NCBI GenBank assembly: GCA_947258755.1
Contig: CAMYJO010000011.1
Coordinates: forward strand, 91,122-155,121
Direction of reading: 5' to 3'
Length of the DNA stretch: 64,000 nt
DNA from: an uncultured Gammaproteobacteria bacterium
GTDB taxonomy: Bacteria > Pseudomonadota > Gammaproteobacteria > JAADHQ01
Below, in pieces: positions 49,293 to 58,829 of this stretch (position 1 is its first letter; every line of letters starts with the position of its first letter). The translations under genes were made by a program, and so were the position numbers. The notes beneath the pieces are model-generated. The model was given only the letters and a program-made list of their open reading frames with translations. It did not search any database and was not told the origin of the DNA.

Positions 49293-51911
49293 ATGAAAGG
49301 TGATTCTCCCCAGGCTATTTATCTGGAGCAATATCAAGCGCCGGATTTCCTGATCGATACGGTTGATCTTGAGTTCAAGCTTGAGGAAACGCAGACAACG
49401 GTGACCGCGTCCATTGTGTTTATCAAGCAGGCAGAGGCACCACTAGTGTTGAACGGACAGGAACTGGTGCTGAAATCCGTCAAACTGGATGGCCAAGCCC
49501 TGACAGATGAGCAATACAGCTGCGACCAGGATTCATTGAGCATAGAGCGCGTTCCCGATCGCTTTGAGCTGGAGGTCATTACTGCAATTAAGCCTCACGA
49601 AAACCTGTCACTTGAAGGGCTTTATCAATCAAGTGGTAATTACTGTACACAATGTGAGGCCGAAGGATTCAGAAAAATCACCTATTTTCTTGACCGCCCT
49701 GATGTCATGGCGACCTACACGGTAACCATCATTGCTGACAGGGATCTATACCCGGTCATGCTGTCTAACGGTAATCTGATCGATCAGGGACTGCTCGACA
49801 ATAATCAGCATTGGGTTAAATGGCACGACCCGTTTAAAAAACCCAGTTATCTGTTTGCATTGGTGGCCGGTCAACTACGTTTCATTGAAGACACTTATCA
49901 GGCTATGGATGGGCGCGACATCTGTTTGCGTATCTATGTCGAGCCGGAAAATATCGATAAGTGCGCACACGCAATGCAATCGCTAAAGAAAGCCATGAAA
50001 TGGGACGAGGACAAGTTTGGCCTGGTCTATGACCTCGACATTTACATGATTGTGGCCGTCAATGATTTCAATATGGGTGCAATGGAGAACAAGGGTCTGA
50101 ACGTATTCAATAGCAAGTATGTTCTGGCCAGTCCTGAGACGGCCACCGATATGGATTACGATGGCATTGAGAGCGTGATTGCGCATGAGTACTTCCATAA
50201 CTGGACCGGTAACCGGGTCACCTGTCGCGACTGGTTTCAGCTCAGCCTAAAAGAAGGCCTGACAGTGTTCCGTGATCAGGAATTCAGTTCCGACATGACG
50301 GCACGTGCGGTCAAGCGTATACAGGACGTGCGTACCTTAAGAAGCTATCAGTTTGCCGAAGATGCAGGACCGATGTCACATCCGGTTCGCCCGCAATCCT
50401 ATGTTGAAATCAACAATTTCTATACTGTCACCGTTTATAACAAGGGTGCCGAGGTGGTACGTATGTACCAGTCCCTTTTTGGTGTCGAAGGCTTTCGTCG
50501 AGGTATGGATCTGTACTTTTCCAGGCATGATGGCCAGGCAGTTACCACGGATGATTTTTGCGCGGCCATGGCTGACGCCAACGAGGCAGATTTGAGTCAG
50601 TTTAAACGCTGGTATGACCAGGCCGGTACGCCTGAGCTACAGGTGACGGATACCTATTCAGTCGAGTCGGGTGAGTATACATTGAGCTTTTCCCAGACTT
50701 GTCCATCAGGCCCGGATGAAGCGCCTAAAAAACCATTTTATATCCCGGTACTGACAGCCTTACTGGGCGCAGATGGGCAGGTGCTAATACCACAAACGGA
50801 CAATACTATTAATGTCGATGATGACGGTAATATGATCCTGATCGTCAAGGAACCGGAGCAGGTGTTTACATTTCAGGGGCTCGACAGCAAACCGATTCCA
50901 TCACTACTGCGCGGTTTTTCCGCGCCGGTAAAATTGCATTTTCCCTACAGCGATCAGCAGCTGGCCTTGTTAATGAATCATGATGCCGATAGCTTTAATC
51001 GCTGGGAGGCAGGCCAGAACCTGATCCTGAATACGATTCAAGACATGATGGGGCAGGGAATCAGCGATGATGCGCCCTTGATCAGCAGCTTACGTAATAT
51101 ATTGCTTAAAAAGGACATTGATAAAGGGATTCTGGCTGAGATTTTGACCTTGCCATCTGAACAGTATTTGGCTGAAATTCAGGGTGAGCAAGTGGATGTT
51201 GATGTTATCCACGATACGCTGGAGACCTTGAAAACAGCACTGGCCACAGCGCTGAAGTCAGAGTTACTGGCGTGTTATCAGCACAACCAGGACTCATCGG
51301 AATATAGTTTTGAAGCACAGGCCGTTGCCAGACGACGTCTGAAAAATACCGTGCTCGGTTATTTGATGCAGCTTGATGATCCGCAACTGCTGCAACTCTG
51401 TGAGCAACAGTATCGACAGGCCAATAATATGACTGATGCCATCGCAGCACTCGCATGTCTTGCCGACAGAGAAGGTGAGCTCAAGCTACAAGTGCTTGAT
51501 GATTTCTACCAGCAATGGCGCCATGATCCGTTGGTTATGGACAAATGGTTTATCATCCAGGCACGCTCAAAGGCAACGGATACACCAGAGCGTGTGCGTG
51601 ACTTACTCGAACATGAGGCCTTTTCAATTCAGAACCCGAATAAGGTCAGGTCTCTGATCGGTAGTTTTGCCGCCAATCCGGTTTATTTCCATCAGGCGGA
51701 TGGTGCGGGCTATCGTTTTGTCGCCGATCAGTTGCTGATTCTGGATACCATCAATCCGCAGATAGCAGCACGTCTGTTACAGGCATTCAGTCGCTGGAAG
51801 CGCTATGACAGCCAACGTAAGGCCTTGATGCAGGCGCAACTGCAACGCATCTTATCGCATGAGGGTTTGTCGGCGGATTGTTTTGAAATTGCGTCTAAGT
51901 CACTGGCTTAA
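49293..51911 (+). CDS. pepN: Aminopeptidase N
   Basis: This 872-residue M1 metallopeptidase matches E. coli PepN in length. The exopeptidase motif GAMENKGLNVF is followed by the zinc site HEYFHNW (H-E-x-x-H) with the third ligand E in LKEGLTVFRDQEF. It has the N-terminal beta saddle, catalytic, small beta and C-terminal helical domains. It is cytoplasmic and trims peptides after proteasome-like degradation. A strong hairpin follows its stop. Confidence 0.97.
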   Translation: MKGDSPQAIYLEQYQAPDFLIDTVDLEFKLEETQTTVTASIVFIKQAEAPLVLNGQELVLKSVKLDGQALTDEQYSCDQDSLSIERVPDRFELEVITAIKPHENLSLEGLYQSSGNYCTQCEAEGFRKITYFLDRPDVMATYTVTIIADRDLYPVMLSNGNLIDQGLLDNNQHWVKWHDPFKKPSYLFALVAGQLRFIEDTYQAMDGRDICLRIYVEPENIDKCAHAMQSLKKAMKWDEDKFGLVYDLDIYMIVAVNDFNMGAMENKGLNVFNSKYVLASPETATDMDYDGIESVIAHEYFHNWTGNRVTCRDWFQLSLKEGLTVFRDQEFSSDMTARAVKRIQDVRTLRSYQFAEDAGPMSHPVRPQSYVEINNFYTVTVYNKGAEVVRMYQSLFGVEGFRRGMDLYFSRHDGQAVTTDDFCAAMADANEADLSQFKRWYDQAGTPELQVTDTYSVESGEYTLSFSQTCPSGPDEAPKKPFYIPVLTALLGADGQVLIPQTDNTINVDDDGNMILIVKEPEQVFTFQGLDSKPIPSLLRGFSAPVKLHFPYSDQQLALLMNHDADSFNRWEAGQNLILNTIQDMMGQGISDDAPLISSLRNILLKKDIDKGILAEILTLPSEQYLAEIQGEQVDVDVIHDTLETLKTALATALKSELLACYQHNQDSSEYSFEAQAVARRRLKNTVLGYLMQLDDPQLLQLCEQQYRQANNMTDAIAALACLADREGELKLQVLDDFYQQWRHDPLVMDKWFIIQARSKATDTPERVRDLLEHEAFSIQNPNKVRSLIGSFAANPVYFHQADGAGYRFVADQLLILDTINPQIAARLLQAFSRWKRYDSQRKALMQAQLQRILSHEGLSADCFEIASKSLA

Positions 51912-51920
51912 CAGGATAGG

Positions 51921-51950
51921 CAGTCGGCACAGAACTGTGCCGACTGTTAT
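51921..51950. terminator. Hairpin between convergent pepN and SEL1 gene
   Basis: A perfect 11-base-pair stem, CAGTCGGCACA (51921-51931) with its complement (51936-51946), closes a GAAC tetraloop, followed by TTAT. It lies between two convergent genes, so it can serve both. The T run is weak. Confidence 0.7.
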
Positions 51951-51955
51951 AGTGA

Positions 51956-52399
51956 TCAGGAAAATTCGCTCGGATCGAAACCAGCCATCTTGAACAGGCG
52001 GTCCGCTTCTTCCGGGTTTTTCTCAACGCCGTTACCATCCCGATACATCATCGCCAGCGTGGTCATCGAACCTTGCATGCCGGCATCGGCTGCCTGCTGG
52101 AACCAATGTGCGGCCTGTTTCGGATCCTGTTCGGTACATTCGCCCTGTAAATACATAAAGCCAAGCCCATGCATGGCCAGGGCATGTCCCTGTTTAGCGG
52201 CTGCCATCATATTTTCAAGGGCGACCTTTTCATTGACGACCATGCCGAGGCCATTCTGGGCCATGATGGCCATACGAAACTGGGCCTCGTCATTGCCCTG
52301 GTCCGCCAGTGGTGACAGTAAGCGCGATGCAGTGGAAAAATGTTTGCCCTCAAAGGCGGCTATACCACTGGCCAGATCCTGGTCTGTTTCTGCATTCAT
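51956..52399 (-). CDS. SEL1-like repeat protein
   Basis: This 147-residue soluble protein has two or three SEL1-type (TPR-like) repeats, visible as AKQGHALAMHGLGFMYLQGE and AADAGMQGSMTTLAMMYRDG. Such solenoids mediate protein contacts. The start is ATG 52399 with GGAG seven bases upstream; a TTG at 52420 would add seven residues. No signal peptide is present, so it is probably cytoplasmic. The partner is unknown. Confidence 0.82.
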   Translation of the reverse strand: MNAETDQDLASGIAAFEGKHFSTASRLLSPLADQGNDEAQFRMAIMAQNGLGMVVNEKVALENMMAAAKQGHALAMHGLGFMYLQGECTEQDPKQAAHWFQQAADAGMQGSMTTLAMMYRDGNGVEKNPEEADRLFKMAGFDPSEFS

Positions 52400-52633
52400 G
52401 TCATTCTCCACTGCGCACAATCAATAAGATCGGGGATTATAGTGTGCCGCCAAGGGCTTGAATACCCCTTTCTTATAGGGAATAGGCTAAAACCGGGAGG
52501 AAATCACTACAAGTATTAGGAAAATCCCATAAATAGGGTATGATATGCAGCTTATATCGTCTAGACATAGCTGATACCAGCTTGTTTTAACTGAATTTTA
52601 ACATCAACCGGCAGATTACAGACCATTACCACC

Positions 52634-53731
52634 ATGACCGCAGATAACTTGCATAACATCAATGTCATTTCTCAAGACCTGTTGCCGACCCCGGCAGAGG
52701 TGAAAGCAGACATCCCATTGTCTGAACGAGCAGCCGAAACAGTGCTGTATGGCAGGGAAACCGTACACAATATTCTTAATCGGATAGATCATCGCCTGTT
52801 TGTTGTCGTCGGCCCCTGTTCGATACATGATCTGGATGCGGCCAGAGAGTATGCGCGCAAACTGAAAGCACTGTCGGAAAAGGTCAAGGATACCCTGTAT
52901 ATCGTCATGCGCGTGTATTTCGAGAAGCCACGCACGTCGGTCGGTTGGAAAGGGCTGATCAATGATCCTGACATGGATGATTCTTTCCATATCGAAAAAG
53001 GCCTGCATCTATCTCGTCAAATCCTGATGGAGCTGGCCGATATGGGCATACCGACAGCCACCGAGGCCTTGGACCCAATCACGCCACAGTACCTGTCTGA
53101 CCTGATTACCTGGACCGCAATTGGCGCCAGAACAACCGAGTCGCAAACGCACCGCGAAATGGCCAGTGGCCTGTCGACCCCGGTGGGTTTCAAGAATGGT
53201 ACCGATGGCAGTCTGTCGGTTGCGATCAATGCGCTGCATTCGGTTTCACAACCGCATCATTTTCTGGGGATAAACCAGAAAGGGCAATGCACCGTGATCC
53301 ATACGCGCGGCAATAGCTGTGGGCATGTTGTGTTACGTGGCGGTGGTGGTAAGCCAAACTATGATTCGGTCAATATCGCCTTGTGTGAGCAGGCCTTATT
53401 GAAGGACAAGTTATCTCCCAACCTGGTCGTGGATTGCAGCCACGGTAATTCGATGAAGGATTATAAATTACAGCCACTGGTTGTCGAAAACTGTAGTAAC
53501 CAGATCATTGAGGGTAACCAGTCAATCGTTGGTCTGATGTTGGAAAGTAATTTGTTTGAAGGCAACCAGGCCGTACCGGAGGACCTCAGTCAATTACAAT
53601 ACGGCGTTTCTGTCACCGATGCCTGTATGGGTTGGGATATGACTGAGAAGTTATTGCTGGATACACGCGATAAGCTGAAAGATGTCCTGGCCAAGCGCGT
53701 AAAATCAAGTAAAGACGCCTACGCTGTCTGA
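52634..53731 (+). CDS. 3-deoxy-7-phosphoheptulonate synthase, class I (AroFGH type)
   Basis: This 365-residue enzyme condenses phosphoenolpyruvate and erythrose 4-phosphate at the entry of the shikimate pathway. It shows VVGPCSIHD, FEKPRTSVGWKGLINDP, the phosphate-binding GAR-TTE-S-Q-x-H-R-E segment, and CSHGNSMKDY. I cannot say from sequence which aromatic amino acid inhibits it. The upstream gap has a TATGAT at 52539-52544 with no good -35. Its last 13 bases overlap the end of a convergent ThiL-like gene. Confidence 0.95.
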   Translation: MTADNLHNINVISQDLLPTPAEVKADIPLSERAAETVLYGRETVHNILNRIDHRLFVVVGPCSIHDLDAAREYARKLKALSEKVKDTLYIVMRVYFEKPRTSVGWKGLINDPDMDDSFHIEKGLHLSRQILMELADMGIPTATEALDPITPQYLSDLITWTAIGARTTESQTHREMASGLSTPVGFKNGTDGSLSVAINALHSVSQPHHFLGINQKGQCTVIHTRGNSCGHVVLRGGGGKPNYDSVNIALCEQALLKDKLSPNLVVDCSHGNSMKDYKLQPLVVENCSNQIIEGNQSIVGLMLESNLFEGNQAVPEDLSQLQYGVSVTDACMGWDMTEKLLLDTRDKLKDVLAKRVKSSKDAYAV

Positions 53732-54162
53732 GTAGACACGCAGGTACCCAGTACATGAATGCGCAGGGTTTCTGGCCCACGGCTGCTATCACCACCGATC
53801 AGTTGCACGTCATGTGCGCTGGCATGTTCGAGCAGTCCCTGACTGAACTCTTTTAGCCAAGCTTCATGCAACTGTACAAAACTCAGTGACAAGGTCATCC
53901 ACGTGGGTTTTGCCTGTAGTGCACGCATCTCAACCAAGGCCTGATCAAGGAATCGACGTCCTGTCTCGGCGGCAGGATCCGAGGTATTATAATCGACCCC
54001 CTGTTGCCATTGTAGCAGGCAGGTGACTAGCTGCTGGCCTGCATCAATCCTGATCAGGGCGCTGTCGTCGCCGATCGCCAGCGGAGTATCAGCCCGTTGC
54101 GTGCCGGCGCCGCGAAAATATTTAGCAATCATGTCAAACTCTGATAAAGGCATAAAAGGCAT
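53719..54162 (-). CDS. Half-length ThiL-like protein (AIR synthase N-terminal domain only)
   Basis: This 147-residue protein aligns with only the N-terminal half of thiamine-monophosphate kinase (usually about 320 residues). It keeps SEFDMIAKYF, the metal-site IGDDSALI and QLIGGDSSRGP, but the normally conserved STDTLVEGVHF segment is TCLLQWQQGVDY, and the whole C-terminal ATP-binding domain is missing. It ends inside the convergent DAHP synthase gene (13-base overlap). It may be a functional single-domain protein or a decaying remnant. A complete thiL would be expected elsewhere. Confidence 0.75.
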   Translation of the reverse strand: MPFMPLSEFDMIAKYFRGAGTQRADTPLAIGDDSALIRIDAGQQLVTCLLQWQQGVDYNTSDPAAETGRRFLDQALVEMRALQAKPTWMTLSLSFVQLHEAWLKEFSQGLLEHASAHDVQLIGGDSSRGPETLRIHVLGTCVSTQTA

Positions 54163-54241
54163 CCACTGGTTGCTGATGAGACAGTGAGAACAAGTCTGAT
54201 TATAGAGTGTCTGAATAAAAAAACATAACCAGGAGTTTGTA

Positions 54242-55450
54242 ATCTCAATTTTCTCATCATTACAGCACAGAAATTTCAGGCTCTACTATTTCGGTCAGTT
54301 GATCTCGCTGAATGGCGCCTGGATGCAGAATGTGGCCCAGGCCTGGCTGGTATACAGGTTGACCGAATCGAGTTTCATGTTGGGACTGACGTCATTCTTT
54401 GCACTTTTCCCGGTGCTAGTGCTCAGTCTGTGGGGCGGTGTTCTGGCCGACCACGTCAATCGGCAAAAGCTGCTGATTCTCGCCTATAGTGCCGGACTGA
54501 TACAGGCCCTGACACTGGGTCTGCTGACCTTGACAGGCCTCGTTCAGGCCTGGCATATAATCCTGTTGTCAGCCTTGCTTGGGATTGTGCATGCATTGGA
54601 AATGCCGACGAGACATTCATTTTTGTCCGATATCGTCAGTCGTGAAAATCTGCCAAATGCCATTGCCCTGAATTCAAGTGCCTTTAACACCGCCCGATTT
54701 AGCGGTCCTTTTGTCGCCGGGATTCTGGTGATCTATGTGGGCGAGGGGCCGGTCTTTATATTTAATGCATTAACATTTCTTGTTGTCATCTACAGTTTAT
54801 TCAGTATGCATCTGCCGCCATACCAGGCGCGACACAGTCAGGGTTCTGTTTTGACAAAAATGCGTGAAGGCCTGGGTTTTGCCTGGTCAAATCGATCGAT
54901 CCGCATCAGTCTGTTGTTACTGAGTATATTCAGTATCGTCGGTACCGCATTGACAGTATTGATGCCGGTTTTTACACGAAACACATTTGCCGGTGATTCC
55001 GGAGTACTCGGTATGTTGCTGGGTTGCATGGGAGCAGGGGCATTGCTCGGTGCTCTGACCCTGGCCTATTTGTCCAAAAGCCAAGGACTGCAGTGGTATA
55101 TCGGTGCTGCCGCTCTGGTCGCCGGACTTTGCCTGGTTGTGTTCTCGATGAATAGCGTATTTTTCATCGCTATTCCGGTGTTAGTCCTATTAGGTTTCTG
55201 CCAGACGATTCTGGCCGCATCGACCAATACCTTGATACAATCCCAGGTCAGTGACGCATTGAGAGGCCGTGTGATGTCGGTTTTCTCGACTGTGTTTATT
55301 GGCTTTATGCCCATTGGCAGTCTATTGTCAGGCTATCTGGCTGACATAATAGGAGCCAGTAAAACGGTCCAATTATTTGGCCTCATTAGTATACTGGCAG
55401 CGACCATATTCCTTATCAATCATAGAACAAGGCGCGGCAAGACAATATAA
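54242..55450 (+). CDS. MFS transporter, EntS-like (MFS_3), ATC start
   Basis: This major facilitator protein of about 402 residues has 12 predicted helices and resembles the enterobactin exporter EntS group (NFRLYYFGQLISLNGAWMQ, LWGGVLADHVNRQKLL, DALRGRVMSVFS). The first usual start codon, TTG 54299, would cut off the conserved first helix. In frame upstream lies ATC at 54242, six bases after AGGAG (54231-54235), where relatives have MS.F.SL.. The frame is closed by TGA at 54212. So the gene starts at ATC, or its ATG has mutated. The substrate is unknown. Confidence 0.82.
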   Translation: MSIFSSLQHRNFRLYYFGQLISLNGAWMQNVAQAWLVYRLTESSFMLGLTSFFALFPVLVLSLWGGVLADHVNRQKLLILAYSAGLIQALTLGLLTLTGLVQAWHIILLSALLGIVHALEMPTRHSFLSDIVSRENLPNAIALNSSAFNTARFSGPFVAGILVIYVGEGPVFIFNALTFLVVIYSLFSMHLPPYQARHSQGSVLTKMREGLGFAWSNRSIRISLLLLSIFSIVGTALTVLMPVFTRNTFAGDSGVLGMLLGCMGAGALLGALTLAYLSKSQGLQWYIGAAALVAGLCLVVFSMNSVFFIAIPVLVLLGFCQTILAASTNTLIQSQVSDALRGRVMSVFSTVFIGFMPIGSLLSGYLADIIGASKTVQLFGLISILAATIFLINHRTRRGKTI

Positions 55451-55465
55451 ATACCGATCATCGAT

Positions 55466-56848
55466 ATGAATAATAAGGCCTACATAGAACTACTGGATAG
55501 TGAGTTGCTGATTGTTGAAAAACGCTCGCAACAATTGGCTGGCTGGTTGCTTGCAACAACGATCATATTGATGAATATATTTGCCCAGGCCGACCATGAT
55601 CCAAACATGGCCAAATTTCTAAATTTTACTCATCTACTAAGCGCTGCATTGGTCGTGTGGTTCCTGGGCACTGCGATATTGATTGGAAGAGGCATCTATC
55701 ATCCCGCATTCAAATACCTCAATCTTATTTTGCAGGTATCAACGGTCACTTTTTATATGCTGGCGAGCGCCCGTCTGGTCGATGCAAATTTTGCAATCTC
55801 GTCAACAGCACCATTGTTTTACTTGCTGGTAATTGGCTTGACTAGCCTCTCCATCAATCCCTTATTGTCTTTATTGGCCGGAGGACTCGCTGCGGGTCAA
55901 TTTATTGGTGCCTATGCCATATGGTTGCAGCAGGAAGTCTTCATGCCGGGTATAGAAACTGCAGAGGGGGCCTGGGTGCAAATGTTTTTGAAAGGCACTA
56001 TGTTCATCATGATGGGCATTGCCGCCATGTTTATTGCCCGCTCCTCACGTGGCTTACTGGAAAAAGTGGTAACCCAGGTCCGCTATCAGGAACAACTCAA
56101 TTTTATTACGGAGGATATGGATCAGGCAGCTGAAATCCAGGAGAAATTGATACCGGATAATGAACTTAATCCTGAATACTATAAGTTGGAATCGTTTTAT
56201 AGCCCGGCAAAACAGGTCGGCGGAGATTATTTTGATGTCATTGAATTAGCTGATGGTGAATGTCTGGTTGTGATTGCGGATGTATCTGGCAAGGGCTATT
56301 CCGCAGCGCTGTTGATGTCCAATATTCAGGCCATGGTGAAGACCCTGGCCGATCAGCATTACTCAGTTGATCGTATCGTGCAGTTTATTAATCAATCTGT
56401 TTATCATAACAGCGTACGTGGAAAGTTTGTAAGCATCTTCCTGATGGAGCTTGATCCGCACCAGCAGACCCTCCGCTATATTAATTGTGGACATAATCCG
56501 CCCTTATTGCTGAATAACAAGTCCGAGGTAATAGAGCTTGATCAGGCCTATCCCGTGCTGGGTGTGTTAGCTGAATATCCATGTGAAACAACTACGCTTG
56601 ATTTCGTACCTGGCGAAATCATTCTTGCATATACCGATGGATTGTCGGAGTTACGTGATAGCCAGGGCAGACAATTAGGCGCCGGTAGGATTAAAACACT
56701 ACTGCAATCCACTGAAGAATTGACTCCTTCACTTATCAAGCAAATCTTACTGGCGAAAATATATGATCATGCTGGCGGTACCGAAATGGCGGATGATCTG
56801 AGTTTCATTTGCATGCAGGCCGAAGAACATAAAGCAGTTAAACAGTGA
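55466..56848 (+). CDS. Membrane-anchored SpoIIE-type serine phosphatase
   Basis: This 460-residue protein has about six hydrophobic segments between residues 24 and 195, a coiled-coil linker (about 200-230) and a C-terminal PP2C/SpoIIE phosphatase domain (about 240-450). GGDYFDV, IADVSGKGYSAAL and ADDLSF provide the metal-binding aspartates. RsbU-type proteins dephosphorylate anti-anti-sigma factors to control a general stress response; no such partner gene is nearby. It starts 15 bases after the MFS gene. Confidence 0.9.
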   Translation: MNNKAYIELLDSELLIVEKRSQQLAGWLLATTIILMNIFAQADHDPNMAKFLNFTHLLSAALVVWFLGTAILIGRGIYHPAFKYLNLILQVSTVTFYMLASARLVDANFAISSTAPLFYLLVIGLTSLSINPLLSLLAGGLAAGQFIGAYAIWLQQEVFMPGIETAEGAWVQMFLKGTMFIMMGIAAMFIARSSRGLLEKVVTQVRYQEQLNFITEDMDQAAEIQEKLIPDNELNPEYYKLESFYSPAKQVGGDYFDVIELADGECLVVIADVSGKGYSAALLMSNIQAMVKTLADQHYSVDRIVQFINQSVYHNSVRGKFVSIFLMELDPHQQTLRYINCGHNPPLLLNNKSEVIELDQAYPVLGVLAEYPCETTTLDFVPGEIILAYTDGLSELRDSQGRQLGAGRIKTLLQSTEELTPSLIKQILLAKIYDHAGGTEMADDLSFICMQAEEHKAVKQ

Positions 56849-56865
56849 GCGTTGTTCTATAATGA

Positions 56866-58050
56866 CTAGAAATAATATCGTAGCTCAAGTTGAATGAAAT
56901 CATCATCACGCAGACTATACAGACTGGAACCTGGGTTGATGTTGGAAAATATGCGCGCCTCGACATTCAATTTCCAGTTGTCCGTCAGCCTGGTGCTGGC
57001 CTCCACTGAATAGAATTGTTCACTACTGTCCTGATCAAGGATAACGCCGGCAAGAATCTCACTTGACTGGGTATCATTGAACACCAGGCGCGCGCCCAGC
57101 ATGATATCGCGCTGGAATGGTGTTGTTGCCAATTTGCCGCGCGAGTCATACAGGTATTCGCTGATCAGGCCGAGGTCAATGGCGGAATCATTGACGCCGA
57201 CCCAGGTATACTCAAAGCCAAAGGTGAGCGCATTATGACTGGACTGCTGGATGCGTTGATGTACCGTTTCCAGCTTCCATAGCCAGTCGCCCGATACCCA
57301 TTGCAGGTCCAGTCCGGTCTGGTGTAACAGATCGTAGATGGGTATCAGCACCGGTTCGGCATTACTACCGACACCAGCGATGAAACGGGGATTGCGGTTT
57401 GTACCGTAAAAATACGACAGGCCGATGTCCCAGTCATCGATACTGTGGCTATAGCGCAGGGCATAGTCGATGTGGCGGTCTTTGTCGTCCGAGCTATATT
57501 GTTCAAGATCGGTGTCGACATACGGTTCAGTTCGCAGCCGTCCTTCAGGACCTGGAAAGGTACGTGGCCTGAAACCGGGTAGAATAAAAATATCACTGGT
57601 ACCCCAGTCGCGCACAATACTGAGATTCAGCATCGGCTGGCCCAGTTTTTCCTCGCCATCGAGACTTTCGACCAGATCAGTCTGGTTGATAATATCGACC
57701 AGATGTTGTGACTCTGTCACTCCCCAGAATACTTTGCCGATGCCCGCCCTGAATTCCCAGTCGTCACGGTTGAGATAGTACATTAATTCACGGATATCGA
57801 CATGGCTACGTTCTTCATCGCTGCTGTCATATCGTACAAAGGGATGAAAAACAAAACCCTGGTTCTCGTTATCCCAGTTCCTGAAGTACTCCGGACTCGC
57901 AGACAGGGAGAGGTTGTTGCGCTTTTGTGCCGGGAAGCGGGGTTCATGGCTAAACAGCTGGCCCTCGATCGCGATATGCCCGGACCATTCGCCGGTCGCT
58001 AACAGACTGCCGGGCATACACAGCAATAGCGCCAAAAGTCGAGCACGCAT
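56866..58050 (-). CDS. Outer-membrane beta-barrel of TetR-RND-LolA-like operon
   Basis: This 394-residue protein has a signal peptide (MRARLLALLLCMPGSLLA) and ends LELRYYF, with the C-terminal phenylalanine used for barrel assembly. Alternating aromatic strands run through the sequence (FRAGIGKVFWGVTESQ; WKLNVEARIF). It resembles porin-like proteins found beside MMPL permeases. It is the last gene of a four-gene operon, two bases after the LolA-like gene. It may form the outer-membrane exit for whatever the permease exports. No family number can be given with confidence. Confidence 0.78.
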   Translation of the reverse strand: MRARLLALLLCMPGSLLATGEWSGHIAIEGQLFSHEPRFPAQKRNNLSLSASPEYFRNWDNENQGFVFHPFVRYDSSDEERSHVDIRELMYYLNRDDWEFRAGIGKVFWGVTESQHLVDIINQTDLVESLDGEEKLGQPMLNLSIVRDWGTSDIFILPGFRPRTFPGPEGRLRTEPYVDTDLEQYSSDDKDRHIDYALRYSHSIDDWDIGLSYFYGTNRNPRFIAGVGSNAEPVLIPIYDLLHQTGLDLQWVSGDWLWKLETVHQRIQQSSHNALTFGFEYTWVGVNDSAIDLGLISEYLYDSRGKLATTPFQRDIMLGARLVFNDTQSSEILAGVILDQDSSEQFYSVEASTRLTDNWKLNVEARIFSNINPGSSLYSLRDDDFIQLELRYYF

Positions 58051-58052
58051 CG

Positions 58053-58829
58053 CTAACGTGCCCGTTTCAATCCGTTCTTGGTGAAATCACTGTCACTAAA
58101 GCCATTTCTGAAATTGATATTGATCCACACCAGGTCGGTCGACTTGCCGGACTGGTGGTTGGTCATCAGCATTTTATTGGCGCGCCAATAGCGATCGAGG
58201 TATTGATGATAATCCTTGAAGAGTAGTGTCTTGTACAAGGCGTTTTTACGGTCATAAAACACGACTTTATGTGGTTGGTACATCTCTTTGTCCATGTAGA
58301 CTTCCTGGCGCTTATAACCCGAATTTTTATCTGTCGGATACCTTTCGACGACATATACATCGCGGCCATCCAGCTTATCATCCTTGATATATTTGTAGGT
58401 ATATTTCTCCACTTCCTGTGAAGACAGGTCTTCATAGGCGAATTCACTGCCCATGAAGGGCCCTGATTTATTGTTTGATGAGATCCTCTTGATACGTTTC
58501 AAGGCGGGTAAGTACAGCCACTGATCATCGGCTCGGGTAGCATGTGTGAATGTCAGAAAGGCGGTGCCTTTGACATCCTTCGGGTGGTCGAACACGATCA
58601 TGGATTTGTCACCATCATTGTCCACTTCGAGTGAGCGGTTGTGCATTTTGCGTTCACTGGTCTGCCCATGTTGGTTGCGAAGTATCATGCGCGTGTCTGA
58701 TTTCTGATCGCCCCAACCGATGTCCCTACGATCGGCCTCCATTGCTATTTCCAGGCCACGTTCCTCGGCACTTTGTGCATATAACAATGTCGGTGACAGC
58801 AATAACAGGATAGGTATCAATTTACGCAT
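58053..58829 (-). CDS. Outer membrane lipoprotein-sorting-like protein (LolA-like)
   Basis: This 258-residue secreted protein has a signal peptide (MRKLIPILLLLSPTLLYA) and a LolA/LolB-like fold of the type annotated outer membrane lipoprotein-sorting protein (PF17131 as I recall): AFLTFTHATRADDQWLYLPAL, RIKRISSNNKSGPFMGSEF and YEDLSSQEVEKY. Such folds carry lipids or acylated proteins through the periplasm. ATG 58829 has AGGAG seven bases upstream; it overlaps the permease gene by eight bases. It is clearly different from the housekeeping LolA. Confidence 0.85.
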   Translation of the reverse strand: MRKLIPILLLLSPTLLYAQSAEERGLEIAMEADRRDIGWGDQKSDTRMILRNQHGQTSERKMHNRSLEVDNDGDKSMIVFDHPKDVKGTAFLTFTHATRADDQWLYLPALKRIKRISSNNKSGPFMGSEFAYEDLSSQEVEKYTYKYIKDDKLDGRDVYVVERYPTDKNSGYKRQEVYMDKEMYQPHKVVFYDRKNALYKTLLFKDYHQYLDRYWRANKMLMTNHQSGKSTDLVWININFRNGFSDSDFTKNGLKRAR

